Shown: positions 1 to 8,042 of the stretch, piece by piece
Numbering within the stretch: position 1 is the first letter of the stretch
How the letters are laid out: the number at the start of each line of letters is the position of its first letter
From: DASWHX01 sp036397995
GTDB lineage: Bacteria; Bacteroidota; Bacteroidia; Cytophagales; Cyclobacteriaceae
DNA: 25,446 nt
Assembly (NCBI GenBank): GCA_036397995.1
Contig: DASWHX010000070.1
Coordinates: 1 to 25,446, forward strand
Direction of reading: 5' to 3'
The notes under the pieces: generated by a model
The model's input: only the letters and a program-made list of their open reading frames with translations
The model's database searches: none
Told to the model about the DNA's origin: nothing
Position numbers and translations under genes: made by a program

Positions 1-476
1 ATTTGCCAGGTAACGCTGCCCGTAGAAATATGATTGTTATTCAAGTCAAGGGTTTTAACCTCGCATATTATATCTACGGATTCTTCATTTTCCAATGGAA
101 TAAACACCCTTTCCCGCATTTCCTTTTCTGAAAGCCCAAACTTTGCAATCACACTGGTTTTTCCCTGGTAATGATATTCCATCTGTAGATTCCTTAAAAT
201 TATCCGGTACTTATTGGCGCCGAATTTACTGATCAGAAAAACTCCGGTAGTGAATTCTGTTAAGGTTGCTAACGCGCAGGCATGTACACTCCTGATATGG
301 TTAAAATTCAGGGTTTTGAAAGGCAATTTGGTTTCAATGGACTCATCGGTTAATTTCACGATCTTAAAACCGTGGGGCCTGTTAAAAGGAACCATCCTGT
401 TCAGACCAAAGTTAAGTAACCATAAATAAAAGGTGGAAGTTTTTGCTTTTTCAATAATTTTTTGAATATCGAACAT
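1..476 (-). CDS. DUF4442 hotdog-fold protein (3' end beyond window)
   Basis: The frame is open from an ATG at 476 to the window edge with no stop, giving about 158 residues from the N-terminus. It begins MFDIQKIIEKAK and continues through FNRPHGFKI, LPFKTLNFNHIRSVHACALA and TEFTTGVFLI. The pattern 'N-H-x-x-S-V-H-A-C-A-L-A-T-L-T-E' resembles the central helix of DUF4442, a thioesterase-like hotdog family related to PaaI and YiiD C-terminal domains. Family members are presumed acyl-CoA or acyl-carrier thioesterases, but the substrate is unknown. Only 23 bp separate its ATG from the divergent dehydrogenase gene at 500, so the two promoters must overlap each other or the opposite coding regions. 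The family call comes from motif memory, not a search. Confidence 0.72.
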   Translation of the reverse strand, partial: MFDIQKIIEKAKTSTFYLWLLNFGLNRMVPFNRPHGFKIVKLTDESIETKLPFKTLNFNHIRSVHACALATLTEFTTGVFLISKFGANKYRIILRNLQMEYHYQGKTSVIAKFGLSEKEMRERVFIPLENEESVDIICEVKTLDLNNNHISTGSVTWQ

Positions 477-499
477 AAAATTTAAGAGTAATAGGACAG

Positions 500-1645
500 A
501 TGCAAGCTAACGAATTAAAGATAAAAGTTATGGTGTTGGGTTGTGGATTGGTAGGAAAAACCATTGCCGGTGATCTCCGGAAGAATTTTGAAGTTACTGT
601 AGTTGATTTCAATACTGAAATTCTTAAGGAGATGAACTCAAATGGATTCCGGACCTTACAGGCCGATCTTAGCGACTCAAATACTATCAAAGAAATAATT
701 AAAGATCATGAACTCGTAGTTGGCGCCGTACCGGGATTCATCGGCTATAATTTGGTAAAGGCAGTAATTGAAGCGGGTAAAAATATTGTAGATATTTCTT
801 TTTTCCCCGAAGATCAGTTTACATTGGAACAACTTGCCATAGACAAAGGCGTGACGGCGATTTTGGATTGCGGTCTTGCTCCCGGAATGGGTAACATCAT
901 CCTTGGCTATCACAATGCCAATATGGAAGTTCACGAATATGAATGCCTGGTGGGAGGTTTACCGGTGGAAAGAGAATGGCCTTATGAATACAAAGCCGTA
1001 TTTTCACCCGGTGATGTAATTGAGGAGTATGTGCGCCCTGCAAGATTTGTAAAGAATGGAGGTATTGTGATTCGCGAGGCCCTCTCTGATCCTGAATTGG
1101 TAAATTTTGAAAAAGTGGGAACACTGGAAGCATGGAATTCAGATGGCTTACGATCCTTGTTGAAGACCATGAAAATTCCTAACATGATCGAAAAAACCTT
1201 GCGATATCCCGGCACTATTGAATATTTACGCGTCCTCAGAGATACTGGATTCTTTTCTTCAGAACAGATTGAAGTAAAGGGGATCATGATTCGACCTGTT
1301 GATCTCACTTCGAAATTACTTTTCCCCAAGTGGAAGCTAAAGCCCGGGGAGAAGGAATTTACCGTAATGCGAATCATCATTTCAGGAATCGAAAATGGGG
1401 ACAGGGTAAAATACACCTATTCTCTTTATGATGAATATGACCCGGAAGCAAAGCAAACTTCCATGGCAAGGACAACAGGATTTACCTGCAATGCCGCAGT
1501 TAATTTATTGGCTCGCAAAAAGTTTGATCAAAAGGGGCTGATTCTACCCGAATATCTTGGTACCGACCGGGATAATTTTGATTTCATTTTAAATTATCTG
1601 AAAGAAAGAAACGTTGATTATCAAATGAAACGCGGTGTGGAATAA
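500..1645 (+). CDS. Saccharopine dehydrogenase family oxidoreductase (lysine 6-dehydrogenase-like)
   Basis: This 381-aa protein has an N-terminal Rossmann fold with the dinucleotide motif GCGLVG at residues 14-19. It then has the family segment DCGLAPGMGNIILGY, near residues 123-137, and a saccharopine-dehydrogenase C-terminal domain. Its length and single-module layout match L-lysine 6-dehydrogenase and related saccharopine reductases, which oxidise or reduce an amino-acid-linked C-N bond with NAD(P). The exact substrate cannot be read from sequence. The ATG at 500 has AGGA a few bases upstream. An NhaC-type antiporter follows 66 bp downstream on the same strand, and a second, longer saccharopine dehydrogenase paralogue lies at 21583-22923. 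Lysine catabolism is plausible but inferred. Confidence 0.78.
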   Translation: MQANELKIKVMVLGCGLVGKTIAGDLRKNFEVTVVDFNTEILKEMNSNGFRTLQADLSDSNTIKEIIKDHELVVGAVPGFIGYNLVKAVIEAGKNIVDISFFPEDQFTLEQLAIDKGVTAILDCGLAPGMGNIILGYHNANMEVHEYECLVGGLPVEREWPYEYKAVFSPGDVIEEYVRPARFVKNGGIVIREALSDPELVNFEKVGTLEAWNSDGLRSLLKTMKIPNMIEKTLRYPGTIEYLRVLRDTGFFSSEQIEVKGIMIRPVDLTSKLLFPKWKLKPGEKEFTVMRIIISGIENGDRVKYTYSLYDEYDPEAKQTSMARTTGFTCNAAVNLLARKKFDQKGLILPEYLGTDRDNFDFILNYLKERNVDYQMKRGVE

Positions 1646-1652
1646 GAAAGGC

Positions 1653-1682
1653 TTTGTGATCAGATCGATTAATACTATCTTG
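1653..1682 (+). promoter_or_regulatory. Candidate promoter for the nhaC-like gene
   Basis: TTTG at 1653-1656 is separated by 19 bp from TATCTTG at 1676-1682. This approximates the Bacteroidota -33 (TTTG) and -7 (TAnnTTTG) elements, with one T missing in the second box. The predicted start near 1688 would leave a leader of about 24 bp before the ATG at 1712. No transcription data support it. Confidence 0.3.
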
Positions 1683-1711
1683 AAAGCTATTTTTCTACTA
1701 AAAAAAGACTG

Positions 1712-3175
1712 ATGACGAATTCTAAAGCCCAGCCGTCCTTGATGATAGCCCTGGTTCCCGTAATTGCTTTGATTGCTATGCTGGCAGCCAGTGTGATAGT
1801 CTTTGGTGACTCTGCCATTGAGGGAGCAAATCAAATGTCATTGTTGATGGCAGCGCTCGTCTGCGGGATCCTGGGAATTGGATTGGGTTATAAATGGGAC
1901 GAGCTTCAGAAAGGAATTGTTAAAAGCATTTCCTCGGCAATGTCTGCTATTCTAATCCTGCTTTTCATAGGGTCACTGGCGGGCACCTGGTTATTAAGTG
2001 GAATTGTGCCGGCAATGATATACTATGGACTTCAGATTCTTAACCCGGCGATCTTTCTTTTTGCCGCCTGCCTCGTCAGTGCTATTGTATCCCTGGCAAC
2101 TGGTAGCTCATGGTCAACAATTGCAACTTTAGGAATCGCGCTACTGGGAATTGGTAAGGCTATGGGAATGTCAGAAGGAATTATTGCCGGTGCCATAATT
2201 TCAGGTGCTTATTTCGGTGATAAAATGTCACCTCTTTCCGACACAACTAACCTGGCTCCGGCCATGGCTGGTACAGATCTTTTCACCCACATCCGTTACA
2301 TGGTTTATACGACCGGACCAACCATGACAATCACTTTAATAATTTTTTTGGTGATGGGCTTAACAATCGATACAAGTATGACCGACGCGAGTATGAATGA
2401 AATAATGGCTTCCATTGATGGTGCATTCAACATCAACGGCTGGCTATTTCTGGTTCCGCTGCTGGTGATTGTCTTGATTGTGAAAAAAGTTCCGGCGTTA
2501 CCGGCTCTCATTGGTGGAACATTGCTGGGAGGCGTCTTCGCGATTATTTTTCAACCCCAGGCAATAGATTATGTTTCAGGAATCCCCGGGGCAGGGATAA
2601 CCAGCGCATTTGTTGCTGTATGGAAATCAATGTATGGCGCTATAAGTATCAGTACTGATAATGAAATGGTAAACGAATTATTATCCACCGGAGGTATGTC
2701 CGGAATGTTGAATACAATTTGGTTAATTTTATGTGCCATGATTTTTGGTGGAGTTATGGAAGCATGCGGCATGTTGCAAAGGATTGCCGCTTTTATTGTT
2801 CAGGGTGCAAAATCCACGGGCTCACTAATCGCGGCCACTACCGGTTCTTGTATTTTCTTCAATATTACAGCTTCTGATCAATATTTGGCCATTGTCGTAC
2901 CCGGTAGAATGTTCAGGGGAGCATTTAAGGAAAGAGGACTTAAGCCTGAAGTGCTAAGCCGGACACTTGAAGACTCTGGAACGGTGACCTCAGTTTTGGT
3001 GCCCTGGAATACTTGTGGTGCAACACAATCAACAATTCTCGGAGTTAGTACTTTTGCCTATGCTCCATACTGTTTCTTCAATATTATTAGTCCGCTCATG
3101 ACCATATTATTTGGCTATTTGAATATCAAAATAAGAAGATTTGTTACTGAAGGAGAAGTGAAAAAGGAAGATTAG
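1712..3175 (+). CDS. nhaC: NhaC-family Na+/H+ antiporter
   Basis: A 487-aa polytopic membrane protein with about a dozen hydrophobic segments. The first spans roughly residues 10-33 and the last lies near 460-475. The signature GAYFGDKMSPLSDTTNLA, near residues 166-183, is characteristic of the NhaC/ion-transporter superfamily and contains the acidic residues thought to take part in cation exchange. A second conserved half-motif, TGSCIFFNITASDQY, lies near 375-390. Members exchange cytoplasmic Na+ for H+, and some homologues exchange amino acids or organic acids (for example malate/lactate). The exonuclease gene begins 2 bp after its stop, suggesting co-transcription. The symbol denotes the family. 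Substrate specificity is inferred. Confidence 0.88.
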   Translation: MTNSKAQPSLMIALVPVIALIAMLAASVIVFGDSAIEGANQMSLLMAALVCGILGIGLGYKWDELQKGIVKSISSAMSAILILLFIGSLAGTWLLSGIVPAMIYYGLQILNPAIFLFAACLVSAIVSLATGSSWSTIATLGIALLGIGKAMGMSEGIIAGAIISGAYFGDKMSPLSDTTNLAPAMAGTDLFTHIRYMVYTTGPTMTITLIIFLVMGLTIDTSMTDASMNEIMASIDGAFNINGWLFLVPLLVIVLIVKKVPALPALIGGTLLGGVFAIIFQPQAIDYVSGIPGAGITSAFVAVWKSMYGAISISTDNEMVNELLSTGGMSGMLNTIWLILCAMIFGGVMEACGMLQRIAAFIVQGAKSTGSLIAATTGSCIFFNITASDQYLAIVVPGRMFRGAFKERGLKPEVLSRTLEDSGTVTSVLVPWNTCGATQSTILGVSTFAYAPYCFFNIISPLMTILFGYLNIKIRRFVTEGEVKKED

Positions 3176-3177
3176 TT

Positions 3178-3768
3178 ATGTTTAAGCCTGAGATAACCAG
3201 GGAAGAATTGAATGAGTTACCCCTCGGAAGTTTTAACGGAGATATCCATGTTATCACGGAGGCCGGCCAAATAAAAAGCATTGTCCAAAAGCTAAGAAAA
3301 TTAAATTTTGTAGGTTTTGATACGGAAACCAGGCCGGCCTTTGTTAAAGGACAGAAGTTTCCAATTTCCCTCACCCAGCTTGCTTGTGATGATGAGGTAT
3401 TTCTAATTAGAAACAAATATACCGGATGGCCTGATTCACTGGCGCATTTTCTAGCCGATCCTGATGTCCTTAAAATTGGTGTTGGAATTCGAGATGATAT
3501 CAAATCTATTCAATCGGAAATTCGGAGCAACTGGAGCCCGGAAGGATTTGTAGAACTGAACCATATTGTAAAAGAGCTTGGTATTGTAAGCCAGGGAATT
3601 CGAAAACTGTCCGGACTGGTTTTAGGATTCAGGGTTTCAAAATCTGCGCAAACATCAAATTGGGAAAGAGAAAATTTGGATGAAAAGCAGCTGCGTTATG
3701 CTGCAACTGATGCCTGGTGTTGCCACAGAATTTACAGTGAACTACTGGCCAGAGGTTATCTCAATTGA
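3178..3768 (+). CDS. 3'-5' exonuclease, DEDDy (RNase D-like) family
   Basis: A 196-aa stand-alone exonuclease domain. The three Exo motifs are visible: D48-x-E50 in FDTET (Exo I), D107 in VGIRDD (Exo II), and Y174-x3-D178 in YAATD (Exo III). These residues bind two metal ions in the DEDDy class, which digests DNA or RNA from the 3' end. There is no HRDC or KH domain, so this is not classical RNase D. The start is 2 bp after the nhaC-like stop. Its last 27 bp overlap the 3' end of the convergent yigZ gene. The natural substrate is unknown. Confidence 0.87.
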   Translation: MFKPEITREELNELPLGSFNGDIHVITEAGQIKSIVQKLRKLNFVGFDTETRPAFVKGQKFPISLTQLACDDEVFLIRNKYTGWPDSLAHFLADPDVLKIGVGIRDDIKSIQSEIRSNWSPEGFVELNHIVKELGIVSQGIRKLSGLVLGFRVSKSAQTSNWERENLDEKQLRYAATDAWCCHRIYSELLARGYLN

Positions 3769-4362
3769 GTGAATAATTTTTTTTTCTTGCAGTCGTCTTA
3801 ATTTATCTGCCAGTTCCTGCTTATTTTTTATTTTAACTCCGAACCTGATGGTGCATATTTCTTTATATTCCTGCTCATAAATAATAACTCCAGCCTTATT
3901 CAGTTGATACATTACCTCGCTGGTTCCTGAGTATGGAAAAGTGATAGATATTTCAATTAGAATTTCCACTTCAATAATAATGGAACCATCAAGTGCCGCC
4001 TCTGATGAGAACCTGTAAGCATTTATCAGGCCTCTTTTACCAAGCTTCGTCCCTCCAAAATAACGCACCACAATCACCAATACATTGGTCAGATTCTTCG
4101 ACCTAATCGCGCCAAGAATAATATCTCCCGCCGTATGATTGGGTTCCCCATCATCATTTGAGCGAAATTCCTGTCCCTGGGGACCCAAAACATACGCATA
4201 GCAATGGTGCCGGGCATCGTGATATTTTGATTTCAGTTCCTGCAAATGCGACCTTACCTGGTCAGCCGATTGCACCGGAAAAGCAAAAGCAAGAAACTTG
4301 CTTCCTTTGTCTTTGAACAATCCCTTTGATTTCTCTTTTATAGTAAAGAAATTTTCTTTCAT
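3742..4362 (-). CDS. yigZ: YigZ / IMPACT family protein
   Basis: A 206-aa protein of the UPF0029 family. The N-terminal IMPACT domain (about residues 1-130) contains the family motifs DDGEP (near 71-75) and VVRYFGGTKLG (near 98-108). The C-terminal DUF1949 ferredoxin-like domain (about 140-200) follows. The usual SGTAG after DDGEP reads NHTAG here, a modest divergence. Family members interact with translation machinery or act as regulators of stress kinases in eukaryotes; the bacterial role is unsettled. The ATG (4360-4362) directly abuts the stop codon of the upstream permease gene (4363-4365), so the two are almost certainly one transcript. Confidence 0.9.
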   Translation of the reverse strand: MKENFFTIKEKSKGLFKDKGSKFLAFAFPVQSADQVRSHLQELKSKYHDARHHCYAYVLGPQGQEFRSNDDGEPNHTAGDIILGAIRSKNLTNVLVIVVRYFGGTKLGKRGLINAYRFSSEAALDGSIIIEVEILIEISITFPYSGTSEVMYQLNKAGVIIYEQEYKEICTIRFGVKIKNKQELADKLRRLQEKKIIHSIEITSGQ

Positions 4363-5253
4363 CTACCTAAGAAATTGAAATATTTCCTGATGAGCAATTA
4401 ATAGCAGGGCAAGAATTCCAAAACCTATCCCAATTACTTTGAATTTGTTCCACTTTTCCTTGAAGATAAATCCTGAAGCAACGGTCGCAAAAATAATTAT
4501 CCCGATATTCACTAACGGAAAAACAAAAGCACCATCATTATTGAAATGGCGGAGAGTCGAAAGTAATAGTACTATTGTAAATACATTGATGACACCCAAT
4601 GTTACTCCCCAGGGTATTGAGCCGGATTCAAATTTCTTCTTTCCAAAAACAAAGGCAATTGTTCCAAGTAAAGCAGCTGAAAAGAAGACAACAATTGTAA
4701 AATCCAAACTCTCCTCAGAGCTGATTAATTTCAGAGTTGCATAATTAAGTGAGGTGTCAATTACTCCGCTTAGAAAGAAAACCGAAATCGGCAATAATAC
4801 AAAATGTTTGTTTCGGGGAATCACCACATTCAATTCCTTCTTCAGGCCGGAGGTGATAATTGCAACAAAAGTCAAGAAAAGTCCCAAATAATTTAGCCAG
4901 TCAAAGTTTCTCAGAGGAGATTGAAAAATAACCAGGCTAAAAAATACAGGTATAGCCAGGGATACTTTGCTGGAAAGAGAGGCAATAGAGACATCGAAAA
5001 CCTGGGACGTGCGGGCAATCAGGAAAAATGTTATAACAAATATACCTCCTAATAAAAGTGCAAACCAAATCCAGCTTTTCAAACCTTCTGGGGTAGCAAT
5101 TTGAATTCCACCTGAAATAATTAAACCGATAACAACGCAGGTCCAGTAATTAATAACTATTGTTTGAAAAGTATTTACCAGAAATTGGGATAATAATCTA
5201 AATAAAATCAGGATGAAAACATTTAGAATTACAACCAACAGGAGTGAAATCAT
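4363..5253 (-). CDS. DMT-superfamily (EamA-like) permease
   Basis: A 296-aa hydrophobic protein with about ten predicted transmembrane segments in two five-helix halves, the layout of EamA/DMT transporters. It opens with MISLLLVVILNVFILILF, which has no cleavage site and is the first membrane helix. It ends GIGFGILALLLIAHQEIF. The linker FKEKWNKFKVIGIGFG, just before the last helix, resembles the 'GEx...G..LI..G' ending of EamA repeats. Substrates of this family are diverse metabolites and cannot be predicted here. It is co-oriented with and directly upstream of yigZ. A perfect TAnnTTTG box (TATGTTTG, minus strand) sits only 5 bp before the ATG. Confidence 0.8.
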   Translation of the reverse strand: MISLLLVVILNVFILILFRLLSQFLVNTFQTIVINYWTCVVIGLIISGGIQIATPEGLKSWIWFALLLGGIFVITFFLIARTSQVFDVSIASLSSKVSLAIPVFFSLVIFQSPLRNFDWLNYLGLFLTFVAIITSGLKKELNVVIPRNKHFVLLPISVFFLSGVIDTSLNYATLKLISSEESLDFTIVVFFSAALLGTIAFVFGKKKFESGSIPWGVTLGVINVFTIVLLLSTLRHFNNDGAFVFPLVNIGIIIFATVASGFIFKEKWNKFKVIGIGFGILALLLIAHQEIFQFLR

Positions 5254-5257
5254 ACGT

Positions 5258-5265
5258 CAAACATA
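5258..5265 (-). promoter_or_regulatory. Candidate -7 box (TATGTTTG) of the DMT permease gene
   Basis: An exact match to TAnnTTTG on the minus strand, just 5 bp upstream of the ATG at 5253. If used, transcription would begin at or very near the start codon, giving a leaderless mRNA. No convincing TTTG lies at the expected distance upstream, so this may be chance in AT-rich DNA. Confidence 0.22.
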
Positions 5266-5297
5266 AACAATAAAGAATTGAGAAATAAAGCAGTTTC

Positions 5298-5311
5298 AAA
5301 TTTCGAAATTT
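5298..5311. repeat. 14-bp perfect palindrome between divergent genes
   Basis: AAATTTCGAAATTT is its own reverse complement. It lies in the 79-bp gap between the divergent permease and acyltransferase genes, 21 bp before the ATG at 5333. Its position fits an operator site, but AT-rich palindromes of this length can arise by chance. Confidence 0.3.
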
Positions 5312-5332
5312 ATAGAGCAAAATTCTAAAGAG

Positions 5333-6250
5333 ATGGGATATCAATTTCAACAGCTTTCTGAACCAATAAATGTTCCGGATTTTTCCTTATTCAATTCCAT
5401 TGACTTTCTTAGCCGGCACCAAAGCAATCTGTTGCAATTTCTGATAAAGAGAAAATCTGAAATAGTGGGCGTCATTCATTTCAACCTGATAGGTGACAAG
5501 GCGCTAAGTCCGTGGAAAGCCAGTTTCGGTGGATTTGAGTTTAGCAAAGAATTGCCCTATTCTATAATAAGTCACTTTGTAACCTGGGTCATCAGCCAGG
5601 TAGTAAGAAAGAATATTGCGGAAATACAAATCACATTCCCCCCGGATTTCTATAAAAATTCTGCCTACGAAATCATGAGCGATATCTTGCAAGACTGCGA
5701 TTTTCAGGTTTGTGTAGAAACCGGCCAGGCATTGGTATGCGGCGAGAAGAATTTTAGCCAGCTTATTAACAGGTTTGAGAGATCGAAACTTGAACGAAGT
5801 TTGAGCGATTCCTTTAGATCATGGAAAGGGATCGGGGAGTTACCGGAAGCAGCATTTCAAATGATTGTGAAGAACAGGGAAAGAAAAAATATTCCGGTTA
5901 AACTCGAATATGCTGAGTTGAAGGAAAACTTCGTGAAATTTTCTGATAATTTCCATTGGTTTGGTGTATGGAAGGGAGATGAAATTGCCGCTGCTTCAGT
6001 TGGAATTCGCGTTCAACCTGAAATTATGTATCATTTCTTTCCCGGCCATGATAATAAATTCGACGCGTGGAGTCCTATGGTATTATTATTGAATGAGTTG
6101 TATGGGTATTGTCTTAAGAAAGAAATAAAATATTTAGACCTGGGAATTTCAAGCGTTGACGGGAAAATTAATCAGGGACTCTATCAATTTAAGAAAAATC
6201 TCGGGGCAATGGAATATAAACAAGCGAAATTCAAATGGACAGCGGAATAG
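5333..6250 (+). CDS. FemAB/GNAT-like acyltransferase
   Basis: A 305-aa soluble protein with two related halves, as in FemAB-like double-GNAT proteins. The C-terminal half holds the readable acetyltransferase core: a strand-turn FGVWKGDEIAAASVGIRV near 213-230, MYHFFPGHD near 234-242, then LDLGISSVDG and a terminal LYQFKKNLG. The ending 'G-L-x-x-F-K-K-x-L-G-A' is typical of this group, which transfers acyl or aminoacyl groups to cell-wall or surface-glycan precursors. The following glycosyltransferase gene starts 16 bp inside its 3' end, so the two are translationally linked. This supports a role in building or decorating a surface glycan. Donor and acceptor are unknown. Confidence 0.7.
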   Translation: MGYQFQQLSEPINVPDFSLFNSIDFLSRHQSNLLQFLIKRKSEIVGVIHFNLIGDKALSPWKASFGGFEFSKELPYSIISHFVTWVISQVVRKNIAEIQITFPPDFYKNSAYEIMSDILQDCDFQVCVETGQALVCGEKNFSQLINRFERSKLERSLSDSFRSWKGIGELPEAAFQMIVKNRERKNIPVKLEYAELKENFVKFSDNFHWFGVWKGDEIAAASVGIRVQPEIMYHFFPGHDNKFDAWSPMVLLLNELYGYCLKKEIKYLDLGISSVDGKINQGLYQFKKNLGAMEYKQAKFKWTAE

Positions 6251-7161
6251 TTAATTTTCCGAAAGTTTCAGTAATCTGTACCAGCTACAATCACCAGGAT
6301 TATGTATTGGAAGCGCTAAATTCCGTAATGAGCCAGACCTATCCAAATATTGAATTGATTGTGGTGGATGATAATTCTTCCGATAAATCTGCCAATCGGA
6401 TTCTGCAATTTCAAGCTCGTAACCCTGAGACACTGGTAATTCTTAACGACAAAACGCTGGGTATTTGCAAATCATTCAACAAAGGTTTTAGAAATTCATC
6501 GGGTGCATACCTGATAGATCTGGCAGCGGATGATATCCTTCATAATGATCGAATTGAAAAGGGAGTGCAATCTCTTGAGAATCTGGGCAAACCTTTTGGA
6601 GTCAATTTTTGTGATTGCGAAATTATTGATCAAGCTTCTGAAACACTTGGATATCAATACAAGGGAAAAATTAATTATAACAAAGTACCACAAGGTGAAG
6701 TCTTTGCTTCTTTACTTTCCAGGCACTGGATTAGCAGCCCCACATTATTATTCAAAAGAGAAGTAATTGAAAAGTTAAGAGGGTATGATGAAACTTTGTC
6801 TTTTGAAGATTTTGATTTCTGGGTAAGGTCTTCAAGGTATTACCACTACTCATTCACTCCTGAAGTTCTGGTAACCAAAAGAAAACTGCACGACTCCCTT
6901 TCATCCGTACAATACCAATTACATAATAGTCACATCAGGTCTATCATTTATGTCTGCAAAAAAGCAGTTGTTCTTGTTCGTGAGAAGAGAGAAAGAAAAG
7001 CTTTGCAAAAAAGAATAGTAATTGAGATGCGAAGGGCAATCAAAACGCATAATATCCGGGAAGCAAAAGCTTTTCTGCAACTCCTTCGATCAACGGGAAG
7101 CTTTTTCAGGTTCTGGGGATATCATTTCCTTGTATCCTCATTCCGCAGCATGCTCAGGTAA
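6235..7161 (+). CDS. Family 2 glycosyltransferase
   Basis: A 308-aa protein with a GT-A fold. It begins VSVICTSYNHQDYVLEALNS (near 11-30), the family's opening strand and helix, then VVDDNSSDKSAN (nucleotide-sugar binding) and the DXD-like LAADDILHNDRI near 95-106, which would bind the metal-diphosphate. SFEDFDFWVR near 186-195 resembles the catalytic-base ED motif of GT2 enzymes. There are no membrane helices. The ATG at 6235 lies within the last codons of the acyltransferase gene. Its final 40 bp overlap the 3' end of the convergent rsgA. It likely adds a sugar to a surface polysaccharide; the sugar and linkage cannot be deduced. Confidence 0.87.
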   Translation: MDSGIVNFPKVSVICTSYNHQDYVLEALNSVMSQTYPNIELIVVDDNSSDKSANRILQFQARNPETLVILNDKTLGICKSFNKGFRNSSGAYLIDLAADDILHNDRIEKGVQSLENLGKPFGVNFCDCEIIDQASETLGYQYKGKINYNKVPQGEVFASLLSRHWISSPTLLFKREVIEKLRGYDETLSFEDFDFWVRSSRYYHYSFTPEVLVTKRKLHDSLSSVQYQLHNSHIRSIIYVCKKAVVLVREKRERKALQKRIVIEMRRAIKTHNIREAKAFLQLLRSTGSFFRFWGYHFLVSSFRSMLR

Positions 7162-8042
7162 CTTCTATAGCGACTTTCAAAAATAGTTCCTTCCTCCACC
7201 GCGGCTTTTATGGCACACTTCGGTTCGTGATAATGTGTGCAATTATGAAATTTACATTTACCTCTCATTGCCCTCATCTCCGGAAAATAATCTGACAACT
7301 CAAACTCTTCAATGTCAATTAATCCAAACTCCTTGATTCCCGGTGTATCTATAATAAAAGTTTGTGGAAATACTTCAAACATCTCGGCGAAAGTGGTAGT
7401 ATGAACACCTTTAGTTGAAAATGATGAAATATCAGCAGTCTTTTGTGCGATATTTTCTGACCATACATTAAGGAGGGTAGATTTACCAACTCCGGAATGG
7501 CCGGATAGCAGGATTACTTTCCCGGTAAGATTTTCCGCGAGTTTATCCAAACCGGTTCCCTCTTTCGCTGAGATCTCAAAACATTTGAATCCGATTAAAG
7601 AATACATATCTTTTAATCTGGCTTGCTCTTCCCTGGATTTTGTATCGTGTAAATCAATTTTGTTGAAGATCAAAAATACGGGGATGCGAAAAGATTCCGC
7701 AGATACAGTAAACCGATCTATAAACCCGGGGGAAGTCCTTGGGCTGAAAAGTGTAACCATTAATGCAGCTATATCGATGTTTGCCGCAATAACCTGGCTT
7801 TCCTGGGTTTTCCTGCTTGCTTTACGAGTGATGAAATTTCGTCTGGGTAAAATATTTGTAATAACGCCGTTAGATGCGCTGCCGGTTTCTTTCTCAAATT
7901 CAACTTCGTCTCCAACGGAGATGGGGTTAGTGGCTGTGGAATCTTCAAGGCGCAGCTTTCCTCTGGTGCGGCATTGCCAAATAGCACCATCATAACTAAC
8001 TAAGTACCAACTTCCTGTTGATTTCATCACTTTGCCAATCAT
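7122..8042 (-). CDS. rsgA: Ribosome small-subunit-dependent GTPase A
   Basis: A 306-aa circularly permuted GTPase that checks late 30S ribosome assembly. An N-terminal OB fold (about 1-65) is followed by the GTPase in permuted order: G4 NKID (127-130), G1 GHSGVGKST (181-189), G3 DTPG (232-235). The C-terminal zinc knuckle has the family spacing C263-x4-C268-x-H270-x5-C276. All key residues are present and the length is normal. Its ATG overlaps the waaA stop as ATGA (8039-8042), implying translational coupling to the Kdo transferase gene. Its 3' end overlaps the convergent glycosyltransferase by 40 bp. Confidence 0.97.
   Translation of the reverse strand: MIGKVMKSTGSWYLVSYDGAIWQCRTRGKLRLEDSTATNPISVGDEVEFEKETGSASNGVITNILPRRNFITRKASRKTQESQVIAANIDIAALMVTLFSPRTSPGFIDRFTVSAESFRIPVFLIFNKIDLHDTKSREEQARLKDMYSLIGFKCFEISAKEGTGLDKLAENLTGKVILLSGHSGVGKSTLLNVWSENIAQKTADISSFSTKGVHTTTFAEMFEVFPQTFIIDTPGIKEFGLIDIEEFELSDYFPEMRAMRGKCKFHNCTHYHEPKCAIKAAVEEGTIFESRYRSYLSMLRNEDTRK

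Noticed and set aside
982..1416. 144-aa open frame on the minus strand opposite the first saccharopine dehydrogenase gene
   Set aside because: It lies wholly within a well-supported gene on the other strand, has low-complexity serine/proline-rich composition and no recognisable motif. It is a shadow frame.
7585..7995. 136-aa plus-strand open frame opposite rsgA
   Set aside because: It is antisense to conserved GTPase codons and shows no domain. Its length is explained by codon bias of the real gene.
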